Assembly: GCF_002939785.1 (NCBI RefSeq)
Contig: NZ_MDEC01000029.1
Location: 1 to 60,912 of the forward strand
Reading direction: 5' to 3'
DNA from: Xanthomonas codiaei
GTDB lineage: Bacteria > Pseudomonadota > Gammaproteobacteria > Xanthomonadales > Xanthomonadaceae
Length of the DNA: 60,912 nucleotides
Positions 1 to 9,529 of the stretch are shown here, one piece after another. Within the stretch, counting starts at the first letter, position 1. Every line of letters starts with the position of its first letter. Below the pieces are notes generated by a model that had not been told where the DNA came from, made no database searches, and saw only the letters and a program-made list of their open reading frames with translations. Both the position numbers and the translations under genes were made by a program.

Positions 1-399
1 GGAGCGCATGGGCTTCTTGCATCTGCTCCGATGATCAGTCGGAAGACATAACGCTGTTAGGCGACCATGTCCAGATACAAGGAGCGTGCCTGCGCGCGAC
101 AGCGCATGACCAGGACGCCCAGCCGCGCCCAGGCCCACGCTTGTCGACGGGTGCCACACGTGCGCGCAAGCGATCGCCGGGTACGGTTGCTCTCTTCAGG
201 CGAACATCAACCCCGTCGATGCTGTCTGCCGCCTCGCATGGCGGCGTGCCCAAGCGCTGGCGGGAGCGCCGAGGCGCCGCAACGAATGTGTGGTGGTGCA
301 TCGCCATCGGACCCGTGCCGTTGTACCGCGCGCGGCTGCGCGATGAAGCTCACTGGCAACGCCCCGTCGCGCTCAGGCGCGCTCCTACCAAAGCAATGC
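1..399. other. Gene-free left edge
   Basis: I see no convincing gene here. The overlapping open frames on both strands are Arg/Cys/Pro-rich and have no recognisable family, signal peptide or ribosome binding site. The stretch lies downstream of the glpQ-type gene, which ends at 400 on the minus strand. Confidence 0.5.
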
Positions 400-1500
400 T
401 TAGCGCGACGCTGTCCCGTTCAACGCACGCCGCGCCAGGCCCGGGTCGTCGGCGAAGAAGGCATCGATGCCGGTGTCCAGATACCGTTGCAGTTCCGCCA
501 GCGCACCGGCCTCGTTGCGTGCGGTCGGCGCGTCGCCGCTGCGGTTGTCGGCGGCCAGGAAATAGTTCTCCGGCCGAAAGGTGTACGGCTGCACCTGCAA
601 TCCAGCTGCGTGCGCATCGCGCACCAGGCTGGTCGGTCGACCCAGGCGCTGCTGCGCGTCCAACGGAATGATGCTGCGCGTGTCCGGGCCGATCGCATCG
701 GCATAGCCGGCAATCTGCTTCAACCCATCGGGCGTGAGCATCTGGCCATAGGTGGTCGGCGCGCCGCCCACCCCGGCATCGGGCAGCGGCATCTGCGGGC
801 CGCCCAGCAGCTGCAGCAGGCGGATATTGCCGGCGCGCCCGATCTTGCCGCGCAGATAGCGCAGATTGCCGGTCTCGAACGACTGGATCACCACCGGTGC
901 GGTCTGGGTATAGGTGTGCGCGTGCAGCGCGGCCAGCACCTTGTCTTCCATCGGCAGGCCGAGCGCGGCGAAATAGCTCGGATGCTTGATCTCCGGGATC
1001 AGCCCGACCGTGCGACCGGTCGCCGCCGATTCGGCCGCGACGAAATCGATGATCTCCTCGAAGGTCACGATCTGGAACTGGCCGTCCCAGCGCGTGCCAC
1101 GCAATTGCGGCAATCGCTCGCGTGCACGCAAGGTCTTCAATTCGGCCAACGTGAAGTCTTCGGTGAACCAGCCGTCCATCGCCTGGCCATCGATGGTCTT
1201 GCGGGTCTTGCGTGCGGCGAACTCCGGATGGCTGGCCACATCGGTGGTGCCGCCGATCTCGTTCTCGTGACGCGCCACCAGCACCCCATCCTTGGTGGAC
1301 ACCAGATCCGGCTCGACGAAATCCGCGCCATCGACAATGGCTTTGGCATAGGACGCCAGGGTGTGTTCCGGGCGCAACGCGCTGGCACCACGGTGCGCAA
1401 GGATCTGCACCGTCTTGGCCAACGGTGCTTCGGCAAGCGCTGGGCCGCTCATGCCAACCATCATCGCCCCCACCAGCCAGATACGACCGAACTGCATCAT
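400..1500 (-). CDS. glpQ: Glycerophosphodiester phosphodiesterase, secreted
   Basis: Predicted to hydrolyse glycerophosphodiesters (deacylated phospholipids) to glycerol-3-phosphate and an alcohol in the periplasm. The 366-residue product begins with a signal peptide (MMQFGRIWLVGAMMVG..GPALA). The GDPD core follows at once: HRGASALRPEHTLASY supplies the first catalytic His and Arg, then EPDLVSTKDGVLVARHE supplies the metal-binding Glu/Asp and second His. The length fits periplasmic GlpQ. I chose the ATG at 1500 (a second ATG follows at 1497) because GGAGA lies just upstream and the signal peptide starts there; the open frame continues 45 codons upstream without a sensible N-terminus. It is co-oriented with the TonB-dependent receptor upstream and lies near a phosphatase, suggesting organic phosphate scavenging. 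Family confident; substrate range unknown. Confidence 0.9.
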   Translation of the reverse strand: MMQFGRIWLVGAMMVGMSGPALAEAPLAKTVQILAHRGASALRPEHTLASYAKAIVDGADFVEPDLVSTKDGVLVARHENEIGGTTDVASHPEFAARKTRKTIDGQAMDGWFTEDFTLAELKTLRARERLPQLRGTRWDGQFQIVTFEEIIDFVAAESAATGRTVGLIPEIKHPSYFAALGLPMEDKVLAALHAHTYTQTAPVVIQSFETGNLRYLRGKIGRAGNIRLLQLLGGPQMPLPDAGVGGAPTTYGQMLTPDGLKQIAGYADAIGPDTRSIIPLDAQQRLGRPTSLVRDAHAAGLQVQPYTFRPENYFLAADNRSGDAPTARNEAGALAELQRYLDTGIDAFFADDPGLARRALNGTASR

Positions 1501-1713
1501 GCCTATCTCCAACGAAAAACAGCGACCGAATCGACGCCGCCGAGCGGGACTGGCCAATGCGCGACGCAGCAGGTACGACTGTACATCCCACGTCCACACC
1601 CGCCCGACAACCGCGCAAGACGTCTTGTTGACCACTCTAGCCGGTCCGCATTGACGGACCTCGGAAATCAGAACTCAGTGAGCAACCGCAAACCCGCTCT
1701 TGCGATTCCCGGC

Positions 1714-1738
1714 TCCCGAATCCCGAATCCCGAATCCC
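1714..1738. repeat. Heptamer tandem repeat (TCCCGAA)3.5
   Basis: Three perfect TCCCGAA units and a partial fourth lie directly behind the stop of the TonB-dependent receptor gene (minus strand, stop at 1743). Related arrays occur at 30791-30830 and 56452-56486, each also next to a stop codon. Confidence 0.85.
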
Positions 1739-1742
1739 ATCC

Positions 1743-4058
1743 TCAGAACTTCGCATCCAGAGTCAGAAACACCTGCCGCGGCGCACTGGCGTGGAAGGCC
1801 AGCTGACGGCCATTGGGATCGCTGTTGGCGAACGCGGTGAGGTTGGAGGCGTAGCGCTTGTCGGTGAGGTTGGTGACATTGAGCGAGAGCTTGAGCCCCT
1901 GCAGCACACCGACCTGGCCGAATGCGTAGCCGGCACCGGCATCGAAGGAGGTGTAGCCGCCGAAGCCCTGGTCGTTGGTATAGGTGTAGAAGCGCTCGCC
2001 GGTGTACTTGCCGCGCAGGTTGAGATTCCACGGCCCGTGATTGAAGGCCAGCTCGCTGGCGAACATGCGCTTGGGAATATCCACCGTGTACTTGCCGGCA
2101 GTGGGAATCACCACGCCGTTCTGCACGTAGTTGTCGTCGTAGGTGGAGCGGTTGATCGAAGCCGAGTTGTACCACTGCAGGGAGCTGGTGGGCTTCCAGA
2201 TCACCGTCAGCTCGCCACCGCGGCTGCTCACCGAGCCCACGTTGAAGAAGCGCGTGGTGCATGCCGGCGAGGTGCCCTGCTGGATGCTGGCGCAGGGGTT
2301 GAGCGAGAGCAGGCGATTGTCGAAGGTGACGTCGTAGCCCACCAGCGAGGCCTCGAAGCGGTCACGCACGAAGCGGTAGCCGGCCTCCAGCGTGCGCGAC
2401 TTTTCCGGTTCCAGCGCGCCCACGCTGGCATCGAACGATGCCTGCGTCACCAGCAATGGGCCGCCGGCACCGCCGCCCTGGAACGCGGCGATGTTCTCCG
2501 CGTACGAGGCGAACACTTCCTGGCCCTCGGCAAGACGATAGCCCAGCCCGACCTGCGGCAACACCGATTCGCTGGCCTTGAGCGCGCCGGTCGCCACCGG
2601 CGCTTCCACCGCCACGCCCGGCGTCTCGCGCGCGGTCATTTCGGTACTCGGACTCTTGATGCCCAGGTCCACGCTCAGCCGCTCGTCCAGGAACTTGAAG
2701 TTGCCTTGCACATAGAACTGCCGCGTAGTGATCACGTAGTTCTGCGAGAACAGGCGGCGGTTGGGGTTCTGCAGGAACTTGTCGTCGTCCACCGGCCCGG
2801 TGATCCAGTAAAAATTGCGCTCCACATCGTGGTGGTTGCGCTCGTACCACAGCCCGGCTTCCAGATGGTGCGGACCCAGGTCCCAGCCCAGCGAGGCGAT
2901 GCCGCCGGTGCGGTTGATCCAGTAGTTGGTGCTGCGGATGGAGATCGGCAGTGCCTGCGGCGTGCCCGGATTGGAGGCCTGGCCCGGCGACCACCAATGT
3001 CCCTGGCCCTTGTTTTCGTGGTGATAGACCTGGGTGTGCAGGCTGATCGCCTCGTTGGGCTGGAAGTCGCCGGCCACGTAGAACAGGTCGTCGTCGCGCA
3101 GCGCGCGGCTCTGGTAGTAGGCATCGTCGATGTTGTCCACGCCGCCGCTGAAGCCGCAGCGCGCCGGGTTGCGCGTGGCCGGCGCGCAGTACGCCGCCGC
3201 CAGGGCGCGGTTCCAGTCCGGCGCATACAGGTTCCAGTCCCACCCCAGGCCGCGCGCCATGCCGCTCTTGGACAGATAGGAGTAATCGGCCTGCGAGGTG
3301 CGCGAGGTATCGGCGAAGGCGGTCAGCTTGCCGCCGTCGAACTGATACACACCCTTGGCGTTGAACTGGCGCGTGGTGGTGGGCGATTCCGGACGCGCCC
3401 ACATGTCCGCTTCTGCGTTGATGCCGGACAGGTACGCCGAAAAGCCGTTGTAGTCGCCGGTATCCACGCGCAGGAAGGTGCGCCGGTTGGCGTCCGAACC
3501 CACCGTCTGCGCCACCTGCCCACCGAACACGCTGGACGGATCGGCCGAGTAGTACTGGATGGTGCCGCCCAGGTTGCTGGTGGACGCGGTGCCAAGCGCA
3601 CCGATGCCAGAGGCCAGCTCCACGCCACCGAAGTTTTCCGCGATCAACGCGCGGCTGATGTTGAGGCCGTTGTAGTTGCCATAGGCGTTGTCGCCCAGCG
3701 GCAGACCGTCCAGCGTGTAACCCAGACGCGTGCCGTTGAACCCGCGCAGGCTGATCGTCTGCGACTCCTCGTTGGCGCCGAAGGCATCGTTGGCTTGCAC
3801 GTTCACGCCCGGCATGCGGTTGAGCAGCTTCTGGATGCTGGTGCCCGGCGGCAGCACCGGAACGTCCTGGGCAGTGATGCGCTGCACCTGGCGGGTTTCG
3901 CCCTGGCCGATCACCGACACCGCATCGAGCTGCTGCACGGTGTCCGCGGCGGCGGTGGCATCGGCCGACACGTCGGCCGGTGTGTCGGCCGCCTGCACCG
4001 CCGGCGACAACACGAGCGCGGTGAGCACGGCAGCACTGAGGAGATGGGTCTTGGGCAT
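1743..4058 (-). CDS. TonB-dependent outer membrane receptor
   Basis: Outer membrane active transporter, 771 residues. It has a signal peptide (MPKTHLLSAAVLTALVLSP..VQA), a TonB-box-like segment (QLDAVSVIGQG) near residue 45, then a plug domain (MPGVNV, ISLRGFNGTRLGYTLDGLPLG, GGTIQYYS) and a long beta-barrel ending in the terminal Phe typical of outer membrane proteins (FLTLDAKF). I start at the ATG at 4058 because the 34 residues upstream are not signal-peptide-like; no good Shine-Dalgarno sequence is visible. The gene diverges from an acid phosphatase, is followed by a glycerophosphodiesterase, and its upstream region carries Pho-box-like repeats at 4132-4149. I therefore infer uptake of a phosphorus-containing ligand; the sequence alone does not identify the substrate, and a siderophore is possible. 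Confidence 0.9.
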   Translation of the reverse strand: MPKTHLLSAAVLTALVLSPAVQAADTPADVSADATAAADTVQQLDAVSVIGQGETRQVQRITAQDVPVLPPGTSIQKLLNRMPGVNVQANDAFGANEESQTISLRGFNGTRLGYTLDGLPLGDNAYGNYNGLNISRALIAENFGGVELASGIGALGTASTSNLGGTIQYYSADPSSVFGGQVAQTVGSDANRRTFLRVDTGDYNGFSAYLSGINAEADMWARPESPTTTRQFNAKGVYQFDGGKLTAFADTSRTSQADYSYLSKSGMARGLGWDWNLYAPDWNRALAAAYCAPATRNPARCGFSGGVDNIDDAYYQSRALRDDDLFYVAGDFQPNEAISLHTQVYHHENKGQGHWWSPGQASNPGTPQALPISIRSTNYWINRTGGIASLGWDLGPHHLEAGLWYERNHHDVERNFYWITGPVDDDKFLQNPNRRLFSQNYVITTRQFYVQGNFKFLDERLSVDLGIKSPSTEMTARETPGVAVEAPVATGALKASESVLPQVGLGYRLAEGQEVFASYAENIAAFQGGGAGGPLLVTQASFDASVGALEPEKSRTLEAGYRFVRDRFEASLVGYDVTFDNRLLSLNPCASIQQGTSPACTTRFFNVGSVSSRGGELTVIWKPTSSLQWYNSASINRSTYDDNYVQNGVVIPTAGKYTVDIPKRMFASELAFNHGPWNLNLRGKYTGERFYTYTNDQGFGGYTSFDAGAGYAFGQVGVLQGLKLSLNVTNLTDKRYASNLTAFANSDPNGRQLAFHASAPRQVFLTLDAKF

Positions 4059-4098
4059 GGGAGGCGTGGGGGACGAGTCAAAAGATGGCGGCAAGCGT

Positions 4099-4149
4099 GC
4101 GACAGCTGTCTTGCGTCGATACGACGAGCAGATGACAGTGCCGCGACAG
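4099..4149 (-). promoter_or_regulatory. Pho-box-like repeats upstream of the TonB receptor
   Basis: Read on the minus strand, CTGTCGC (4149-4143), four bases, then CTGTCAT (4138-4132) match the PhoB pattern of 7-bp repeats spaced by 4. A further CTGTCGC lies at 4105-4099, exactly three 11-bp steps away, so on the same helical face. The paired site is about 73 bases upstream of the receptor ATG. Assignment to PhoB is inference. Confidence 0.5.
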
Positions 4150-4193
4150 TCGGTGCGCATGCCTCGCCTCAGCTGCGTCGTGCCAGCATGCAG

Positions 4194-4211
4194 CTGTCAT
4201 CTGCGCGTCGT
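4194..4211 (+). promoter_or_regulatory. Possible Pho half-site upstream of the acid phosphatase
   Basis: CTGTCAT at 4194-4200 is a perfect PhoB half-site; the expected second repeat at 4205-4211 is poor (GCGTCGT, 4 of 7). It lies about 55 bases before the phosphatase ATG at 4255. Confidence 0.3.
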
Positions 4212-4254
4212 AATCTGCGCGCTCTTGCAGCCGTGCCGTTCCGAGGAATTGCCC

Positions 4255-5112
4255 ATGTCCCACCGCATCGCCCGCCGCTGGCCACCGACGCTGGCAGGCA
4301 TCGCCCTCGCCGCGCTACTGTTCGGCAGCGACATGGCAGGTGCGCGGCAACCTGCCGCCCCGGCAGGCTCGGTGATCGCCACCGACGCCCGCGGTTACCT
4401 GGACACCTCACAGCTGCCCGACAGCCTGCGCCTGGTGCCAGCGCCACCGGCGGACGGCAGCGCTGCGCTCGCCAACGACGAGGCCGTCGCCAAGGCCATG
4501 CTCGCCCTGCGCGGCACACCGCGTTGGGATCTGGCCGCACGGGATGCCGTGCTGAGCTTTCCTGCCGCCGCAAACTCCTTCAGTTGCGCGCTCGGCGTGC
4601 AGGTCGACCAGACTGCCACCCCACACCTGCTGCGCCTGCTTGAGCGCAGCATGCGCGACGCCAGCACCAGCACCAGCGCTGCCAAGGCGCACTACCAGCG
4701 CCCGCGTCCGTTCATGCGCAACGCGCAGCCGATATGCACGCCCGACGACGATGCCGGCCTGCGCAAGAACGGCTCCTATCCGTCCGGCCACACCGCCATC
4801 GGCTGGGCCTGGGGATTGATCCTGTCGGAAATCGCCCCGGCCCAGCGCGATGCACTCCTGGCACGCGGCCGCGCCTTTGGCGACAGTCGCCTGGTCTGCA
4901 ACGTGCATTGGCAAAGCGATGTCATCCAGGGCCGCATCATGGGCGCGGCCACCGTCGCCGCCTTGCATGGCGACCCAGCGTTCGAGAAAGACCTGGCGGC
5001 GGCCCGCAAGGAGATCGACAAGGCGCGTGCAACACCGTTGCCTTTCGCTGCCGCAACAACCTGTGCCGCAGAGAGTGCCGCGTTGCAGACCGTGTTACCC
5101 GGCGTGATGTAA
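4255..5112 (+). CDS. Class A-type acid phosphatase (PAP2 superfamily)
   Basis: Periplasmic non-specific acid phosphatase, 285 residues. All three parts of the PAP2/class A signature are present in order: K-x6-RP (KAHYQRPRP), PSGH (GSYPSGHTAIGWAWG) and SR-x5-H-x3-D (SRLVCNVHWQSD); the two His form and resolve the phosphoenzyme. An N-terminal signal peptide (ALAALLFGSDMAGA) places it outside the cytoplasm. The start at 4255 is supported by GAGGAATT upstream; the frame is open far upstream but only as a shadow of the divergent receptor gene. Likely role: releasing phosphate from organic phosphomonoesters, in company with the divergent TonB receptor and the glycerophosphodiesterase. A Pho-box half-site is upstream. 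Confidence 0.9.
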   Translation: MSHRIARRWPPTLAGIALAALLFGSDMAGARQPAAPAGSVIATDARGYLDTSQLPDSLRLVPAPPADGSAALANDEAVAKAMLALRGTPRWDLAARDAVLSFPAAANSFSCALGVQVDQTATPHLLRLLERSMRDASTSTSAAKAHYQRPRPFMRNAQPICTPDDDAGLRKNGSYPSGHTAIGWAWGLILSEIAPAQRDALLARGRAFGDSRLVCNVHWQSDVIQGRIMGAATVAALHGDPAFEKDLAAARKEIDKARATPLPFAAATTCAAESAALQTVLPGVM

Positions 5113-5248
5113 CGCACCCCGGCGTGGAGCGTCCAGGCATTGGGGCTCGCCTGTCGATGGATGCATGACGCCGATGCGCTTAATACTGGCAGGCCACGTC
5201 CCATGGGCAAGGTGGTCAGGATGGCGACATAGGCATCGCCATGCCGCG

Positions 5249-6589
5249 TCATTTGCCGATGCAGAAGCTCGAAAAGATCTGGCCCAGCAACTCGTCGGCG
5301 CTCATCTTGCCAGTGATCTCGCCCAGTGCTGCATGTGCCAGGCGCAGTTCTTCGGCGGCCAGTTCGAGTTGTTCGAAGCCTAGCTCCAGGTCGGCGGCAT
5401 CGGCGTGTTGTTCGGCGCGGCGCAGCGCCTCCACATGGCGGGTGCGCGCGGAGAATTCGCCTTCGGCGCTGTCGCTTGCATCGCCAAGTGCCAGGTCGCG
5501 CAGCCGGGTGTGCAATTGCTCCAGGCCATGCCCGGTGATGGCCGAAACCGCAATCGCATCGCTGCCCAACGGCGTGCTGTCGGCCAGCAGGTCGCATTTG
5601 TTGTGGATCCACAGCTGGCGTGGCACCGCGTCGATGGCATCGCCGATGGCATCGCGCGCAGCCTGCGGGTCGCGCGCATCCAGCACCACCAGCGCCAGGT
5701 CGGCACGCTCGAGCTCGGCGCGCGCGCGGCGCATGCCTTCGCGCTCGATCGCATCGCCGCCGTCGCGCAGGCCGGCGGTATCGACCAGGGTCAGTTCGAA
5801 ACCATCGAGCTGGATGGCTTCATGCAAGGTATCGCGGGTGGTGCCGGCGACATCGGTGACGATCGCACGGTCGCTGCCGGCCAATGCATTGAGCAGCGAA
5901 CTCTTGCCGGCATTGGGTGGGCCGATCAACACCGCATGCAGGCCATCGCGCAGCTTGCGTCCGCGTTCTGCGTCGCGCAGCAGCTGTGCCAGCACTGTCC
6001 GCGCCTGCTGAAGCCCGTCGCGCACCTGCGAACCACCCAGGGTGTCGAGCGGCTCGTCGGCGAAATCGATCGCCGCCTCCACATGCACGCGCAGTCGCGT
6101 CAGCTGCTCGCTCACCGCCCCGATGCGGCGCGAAAACACGCCATCCAGCGAACGCCGCGCGGCACGTGCGGCGCGCACGTCGCCGGCGGCGATCAGGTCG
6201 GCGATGGCTTCTGCCTGGGCCAGGTCGAGCTTGCCGTTGAGGAAGGCGCGCTCGCTGAACTCACCCGCACGCGCCTGGCGTGCGCCCAGTGCAATGCAGC
6301 GCGCCACCAACTGGCGCAACACTACTGGGCTGCCGTGGCCCTGCAGCTCCACCACGTCGTCACCGGTAAAGCTGCGTGGTGCCTTGAACCACAGCGCGAT
6401 GCCATCGTCGATGACCTCACCCTGCGCATCGCGAAAACGCGCGTACTGCGCCTGCCGTGGCTGCATCGCCGCAATGCCCAGTCCCGCCGCGATCTGCATC
6501 GCCTGCGGCCCGGACAGGCGCACGATGCCTACGCCACCGGCTCCGGCAGCACTGGCGATGGCAACGATGGTGGAGGTGGAAGACGACAT
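5249..6589 (-). CDS. mnmE: tRNA modification GTPase MnmE
   Basis: With MnmG it installs the 5-carboxymethylaminomethyl (or aminomethyl) group on wobble U34 of tRNAs. The product is 446 residues, the usual length. The N-terminal tetrahydrofolate-binding domain starts [21 protein letters not shown]. An inserted G domain follows with [14 protein letters not shown] (G1), DTAGLRDG (G3) and NKCD (G4). The C-terminus is FCIGK, the conserved C-x-G-K with the family Cys. I use the ATG at 6589; a GTG two codons upstream is the alternative. It lies at the end of the rpmH-rnpA-yidC line, a conserved placement, here separated from yidC by an unusual lipoprotein gene. Confidence 0.97.
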   Translation of the reverse strand: MSSSTSTIVAIASAAGAGGVGIVRLSGPQAMQIAAGLGIAAMQPRQAQYARFRDAQGEVIDDGIALWFKAPRSFTGDDVVELQGHGSPVVLRQLVARCIALGARQARAGEFSERAFLNGKLDLAQAEAIADLIAAGDVRAARAARRSLDGVFSRRIGAVSEQLTRLRVHVEAAIDFADEPLDTLGGSQVRDGLQQARTVLAQLLRDAERGRKLRDGLHAVLIGPPNAGKSSLLNALAGSDRAIVTDVAGTTRDTLHEAIQLDGFELTLVDTAGLRDGGDAIEREGMRRARAELERADLALVVLDARDPQAARDAIGDAIDAVPRQLWIHNKCDLLADSTPLGSDAIAVSAITGHGLEQLHTRLRDLALGDASDSAEGEFSARTRHVEALRRAEQHADAADLELGFEQLELAAEELRLAHAALGEITGKMSADELLGQIFSSFCIGK

Positions 6590-6750
6590 GGGCACTGCTC
6601 TGGAATGGATTGAAGAAGACCGGCGCGGCGATGCAGCGGCCGCGCGGCAGGTGGTGGCATCCAGCCGATGTCCGTCCTTGGCGTATCACGCCTCCATCCC
6701 GCGGCGCCTTCTGCTGACAAGCTTTGCCGTGACGCGTCAGCCCTGTGGAA

Positions 6751-9450
6751 TCACAGCGATTGCAGCTGGGTACGCGCCTGTTCCGCACCGCTGCCTTGCG
6801 GCTGCAGTTCCAGATATGTGGAGTACGCCTTGCGCGCCTTTTCGTGATCGCCGGCCTTGGCATAGGCATCGCCAAGATTGAGATAGGCCACTGCGCGCGA
6901 GGGGTCGATCTTCACTGTGTTTTCCAGCCACCGCGCCGCTTCGGCATAGCGCTGCTGACGGTAATACACAAAGCCCAGGTTGTTGGCGGCCAGCGCGAAG
7001 TCCGGACGCAGCTTCAGCGCTTCGGCGAATTGTTCGGCGGCATCGGCATAGCGCTTTTCCTTGTACAGCTGCAGGCCGCGCTCGTTGGCCAGCTGCGCGC
7101 GTTGGCGGTCGCTGCTCTTGACCGCCGTCGGCAGTACCAGCCTGGCTTCGCCGCCCTGCAGCGTCTTCACCGTGACCGGCGCCGCGGTGGCGGCGGTACC
7201 GGCCGGGGCCGGCGCAGGACGTGCAGCCTCCACACGCCCGTTGAGCGCAATGGCATCGGCCGACAGCTGCGCGGTGTCGGCAGTGAGGAATTCTTCACCG
7301 CTCGGCACCTGGAACACGAACTCACCGCCCTGGGATCCGGGCAGGCTGCCGAAGGCCGGCGTCTGCGCCGAGACCGCCGAGACCGCCGGTGCCACATACG
7401 CGGCCAGCTCGGTGCCGGTGATCAGGCCATCGCCATTGAAATCGCCCTTGCCGGCAAGCGCCTGCAGCAGCACCCAGGTAAACACCGAATGCCCGTTCGG
7501 CCCACTGTCGGCCACCTGCTGATCGGCGCCACCGGCGGTGAGCATCTGGCGCGCGATGCGGCGTGCGTTTTCGCGCAGATAGGCGCTTGACGTCGGCCCG
7601 CCGCGCGTCAGCCCCAGTCCGCTGTAGCAGGCATCCATCACGAACAATACGTGCTTGGCCTGCAGGCTCTCGGCGATGTTCTGCAGATCGCTCATCGCGA
7701 TGGCGTCGCTGGCCAGGTGCTGCGGATCCGAATCGACCGGAATGATGTAGCCCAGGTCGCGCCCCGATGCGAGCCGACGCGTGGCGCCATGCCCGGCGAA
7801 GAACACGAACACCCGGTCGTTGGTCTGCGCACGGCCTTCGCCGAGGCGGTCGTGGAAGGCGGCAAGGATGTTGTTGCGCGTGGCCTGCGCATTCTTGAGC
7901 ACGATCACCTGCGAGGACGGAAACCCCAGTGGCCCGGTCAAGGTACTGGCAATCGCCTGCGCATCGTTGGCCGCATATTCCAGCTTGGGCCAATGCGCGT
8001 AATCGTCGATGCCGATCACGATCGCCCAGGAGTTCGCGTAACCGGTGGTCACCGTGGCATCGGCCAGCGCGCTGGGCGCACGCGCCACCGAAAACTCGCG
8101 GCCATTCCACCCGGCGAACTGATAGCCGTCGGCAATCAATCGGTCCAGGATCTGCGGCAGTGCCTTCACCGCGCGGTCGTGGATGTCATGGAACAACACG
8201 ATGCCGCGCTGCTCCTTGTTTACCTGCTCGAGCACGCGCTGCACGATCGATTCCGGCACCGGGTCGGCCCAGTCCAGCGAATCGATGTTCCACATGATCG
8301 ATTTCAGGCCTGCTTCGCCCAGCAGCTGCAGGCCTTCGGCATTGCGCGCGCCATACGGAAACCGGAACAGCGGCGCGCGCTTGTCGTCCACCGCACGCAG
8401 CAAGGTGTCGGTATCCAGCACCTGGCTGCGCAGCGCATCGCCGGTGGTCTTGGACAGCTGCGCGTGGGTCAGACTGTGGTTGCCCACCGCATAGCCTTCT
8501 TCCATCAGCGAATGACTGATCTTCGACAGCGGCGCGAGTTGCGGCTTGCCGTTGGCATCCAGGCTGCCGAGGTTGCGCCCCACTTCGAAGAACACCCCAG
8601 GCACGTCGTAGCGTTTGAGGATCGCAACGATCTCTTCGGTGTAGGCCTTGTGCGGGCCATCGTCGAAGGTCAGCACCACCGTCTTGGGCGGCAGGTCGCG
8701 GCCGAACACTTCGCTGTCGCTGTCGCGCGCGGAGAACGGATATGGCTCCACCACACCGTGGTCGCGCAGGATGGTCTCGCGCGTGTACAGCGTGCGCAGA
8801 TGCGCCACGTAGTCGTCCCACTTCTCGCGCTTGGGCACGATCGCGCGGCTACGGTCGAAGCGGCTGAAGATCTGGGTCAGCTCGGTGTTGTAGCTGCGCT
8901 CGATCTCATCCAGCGCCTCCAGATCCTCGCCGATGCGCTGGTGCAGCTTGACGGCCGGCAATGCCGAATCCTTGCCGATGCGCGCATGCAGATCGCGCAA
9001 CACCTCGCCGAACGCCAGGCGGTCGGCATCGTACAGATCCGGTGCCGATTCCACCTCGTCCAGCACCGTGGCAATGGTGGTCAGGCGGGCTGGATCCCTG
9101 GATGCCAGCACCGTGTCGAAGCTGGCGGCGATGCGCTCGCGCTGCTGCAGGTTTTCATGGAACAACTGCTGCCCCACGCTGCTGGAGGTGGCGCGATCGC
9201 GCGGGCTTTGCCTGGCCTCATCGGCCAGCAGCACGATGATGCGGCGATGCCGGTCCAGCTGTTCGCGCAGCTGCGCAATCAGCGGCTGTGCATCGGCGCC
9301 ATCGCTTTGCGCCGATGCGCTGGCGGTGCCCGCGGCCGCTGCCGGTGTGCCAACCTGGCTGCCGGTGTCCTGCTTGCCACAGCCGGCCAACGCCAGCAGT
9401 CCCGCGCAACTTGCGCACAGCAACAGGCGAAGCAACGGCGATGAGGTCAC
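6751..9450 (-). CDS. Lipoprotein fusing NodB deacetylase, caspase-like and TPR domains
   Basis: Large 899-residue envelope protein. A lipoprotein signal peptide ends in LLALAGC (Cys24). After a helical region comes a NodB polysaccharide deacetylase domain from about residue 255: TFDDGPH, NHSLTH, RFPYGARN and VLFHDIHD carry the metal-binding Asp/His and catalytic residues. A caspase-like (C14) domain follows from about residue 470: WAIVIGIDDY, FVFFAGHGA with the catalytic His near 552, and FVMDACYSGLG with the catalytic Cys near 605. The last 110 residues look like TPRs (RGLQLYKEKRYADAAEQFAE, NNLGFVYYRQQRYAEAARW). The start is GTG with AAGGA upstream. It sits between yidC and mnmE. Both enzyme active sites look intact. 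Substrate and partners are unknown; a peptidoglycan or exopolysaccharide role with proteolytic control is a guess. Confidence 0.88.
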   Translation of the reverse strand: MTSSPLLRLLLCASCAGLLALAGCGKQDTGSQVGTPAAAAGTASASAQSDGADAQPLIAQLREQLDRHRRIIVLLADEARQSPRDRATSSSVGQQLFHENLQQRERIAASFDTVLASRDPARLTTIATVLDEVESAPDLYDADRLAFGEVLRDLHARIGKDSALPAVKLHQRIGEDLEALDEIERSYNTELTQIFSRFDRSRAIVPKREKWDDYVAHLRTLYTRETILRDHGVVEPYPFSARDSDSEVFGRDLPPKTVVLTFDDGPHKAYTEEIVAILKRYDVPGVFFEVGRNLGSLDANGKPQLAPLSKISHSLMEEGYAVGNHSLTHAQLSKTTGDALRSQVLDTDTLLRAVDDKRAPLFRFPYGARNAEGLQLLGEAGLKSIMWNIDSLDWADPVPESIVQRVLEQVNKEQRGIVLFHDIHDRAVKALPQILDRLIADGYQFAGWNGREFSVARAPSALADATVTTGYANSWAIVIGIDDYAHWPKLEYAANDAQAIASTLTGPLGFPSSQVIVLKNAQATRNNILAAFHDRLGEGRAQTNDRVFVFFAGHGATRRLASGRDLGYIIPVDSDPQHLASDAIAMSDLQNIAESLQAKHVLFVMDACYSGLGLTRGGPTSSAYLRENARRIARQMLTAGGADQQVADSGPNGHSVFTWVLLQALAGKGDFNGDGLITGTELAAYVAPAVSAVSAQTPAFGSLPGSQGGEFVFQVPSGEEFLTADTAQLSADAIALNGRVEAARPAPAPAGTAATAAPVTVKTLQGGEARLVLPTAVKSSDRQRAQLANERGLQLYKEKRYADAAEQFAEALKLRPDFALAANNLGFVYYRQQRYAEAARWLENTVKIDPSRAVAYLNLGDAYAKAGDHEKARKAYSTYLELQPQGSGAEQARTQLQSL

Positions 9451-9498
9451 GACGGCGTCCTTGGCGATGGAGACGACATACTGCGGGGTGGCATGCAG

Positions 9499-9519
9499 AA
9501 AGCCCGCCTTGCGGCGGGC
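9499..9519 (-). terminator. Terminator behind yidC
   Basis: On the minus strand a GCCCGCC-GCAA-GGCGGGC hairpin is followed by TTTCT, 10 bases past the yidC stop and before the lipoprotein gene start at 9450. Confidence 0.7.
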
Positions 9520-9529
9520 CTTGGTGAAC

